NCBI GenBank assembly: GCA_905183005.1
Contig: CAJJDO010000008.1
Coordinates: forward strand, 64,927-128,926
DNA length: 64,000 bases
Direction: 5' to 3'
Source: Paramecium pentaurelia
Lineage: Eukaryota > Ciliophora > Oligohymenophorea > Peniculida > Parameciidae
This document shows, one piece after another, positions 63,601 through 64,000 of the stretch (positions are counted from its first letter, which is position 1; each line of letters begins with the position of its first letter). Position numbers and translations under genes: made by a program. The notes beneath the pieces were generated by a model, which was not told where the DNA came from, searched no databases, and was given only the letters and a program-made list of their open reading frames with translations.

Positions 63601-64000
63601 TCATTATTTAGTAACTTATTTCATGCTGTTGATACTTTATTCAATTAATTTAACCATTGCAATAATATCATCGAGTAATTCATTTCTATACATTGCTTCT
63701 ATTTTTAATTTAGGTCCACATTTAAAACATTCTTTATTATAACCTTTCTTGCATTCAAAGCAATACGAATGTCCGCATGGAATAATTGTAACAGGTTACT
63801 TTATGAATTTGTTACAAAATGTACAAGATAAATTCTTTTAGATATCTTTCTAAGAAATATTAATAAGATTTTGTATACATCTGTTTTTTCTAATAATAAA
63901 ATTGTATCTGTAATTTATTTTGTATTTTTTGGTTTTGATAACTATTCCTTTAAACCTTCTAATTTAGTATTTAAATTATTAATTTCTGATTAATTATTTT
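63601..64000 (-). CDS. RING-type protein, N-terminal part outside window
   Basis: C-terminal ~120 residues visible, one 29-nt intron (63850-63878). A coiled coil (INNLNTKLEGLKEQLSKPKN) leads into a RING/U-box-like finger: LSCTFCNKFIKQPVTIIPCG, HSYCFECKKGYNKECFKCGP, i.e. C-x2-C ... C-G-H-x2-C-x2-C ... C-x2-C. A helical tail follows to the stop. Probably an E3 ubiquitin ligase; the 5' part and any further domains lie beyond base 64000. Confidence 0.82.

Noticed and set aside
1..64000. Mobile elements, CRISPR arrays, rRNA, operons
   Set aside because: No transposase, integrase, terminal repeats of transposon type, direct-repeat arrays or ribosomal RNA similarity were seen; the organism is eukaryotic.

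Overview
This looks like macronuclear DNA of a ciliate, most probably Paramecium or a close relative. The sequence is very AT-rich. TAA and TAG occur inside every long frame and read sensibly as glutamine; every CDS I could close ends in TGA. Exons are interrupted by tiny GT...AG introns: I placed 73, of which 71 are 20-32 nt long. Removing them left every closed CDS divisible by three, which supports the models. All coordinates below are genomic spans including introns. ORFs called with the standard stop codons are therefore mostly fragments or shadows.

Layout. 1-12.2 kb: a large multi-pass membrane protein (5' end missing), a myristoylated IQ/MORN protein, an unknown protein, an AGC kinase with a fatty-acylation motif, an AHSA1-like protein, a DUF1349-like protein, an RBR ubiquitin ligase with membrane segments and an SCP/FCP1-like phosphatase. 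12.5-18.7 kb: an unknown protein, histone chaperone ASF1, a decayed gene, box C/D snoRNP protein NOP56 and two small unknown proteins. 18.8-43.9 kb: mostly coiled-coil, glutamine-rich proteins, including a CFAP96-like ciliary protein, LSM2, a START-domain protein, an ankyrin-tailed protein and a tail-anchored protein. 44.1-53.3 kb: one 3060-residue calcium-release channel of the IP3/ryanodine receptor superfamily. 53.3-55.4 kb: gene-poor, with a decayed gene and an inverted repeat. 55.4-64 kb: a TBC-domain Rab GAP, a ULK-like pseudokinase with a polyglutamine tract, an SCI1-like protein, a Pumilio-family RNA-binding protein, an unknown Cys-containing protein, a small unknown and a partial RING protein.

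There are no operons; genes lie on both strands with short spacers. Themes are membrane/calcium signalling (IP3R-like channel, IQ/MORN protein, acylated kinase, TBC protein), RNA metabolism (NOP56, LSM2, PUF), chromatin (ASF1) and cilia or cytoskeleton (CFAP96-like and many coiled-coil proteins). Three or four stretches carry protein-like frames broken by in-frame TGA and look like decaying genes, as expected for a genome with old duplications. I saw no tRNA, rRNA, CRISPR array or mobile element.
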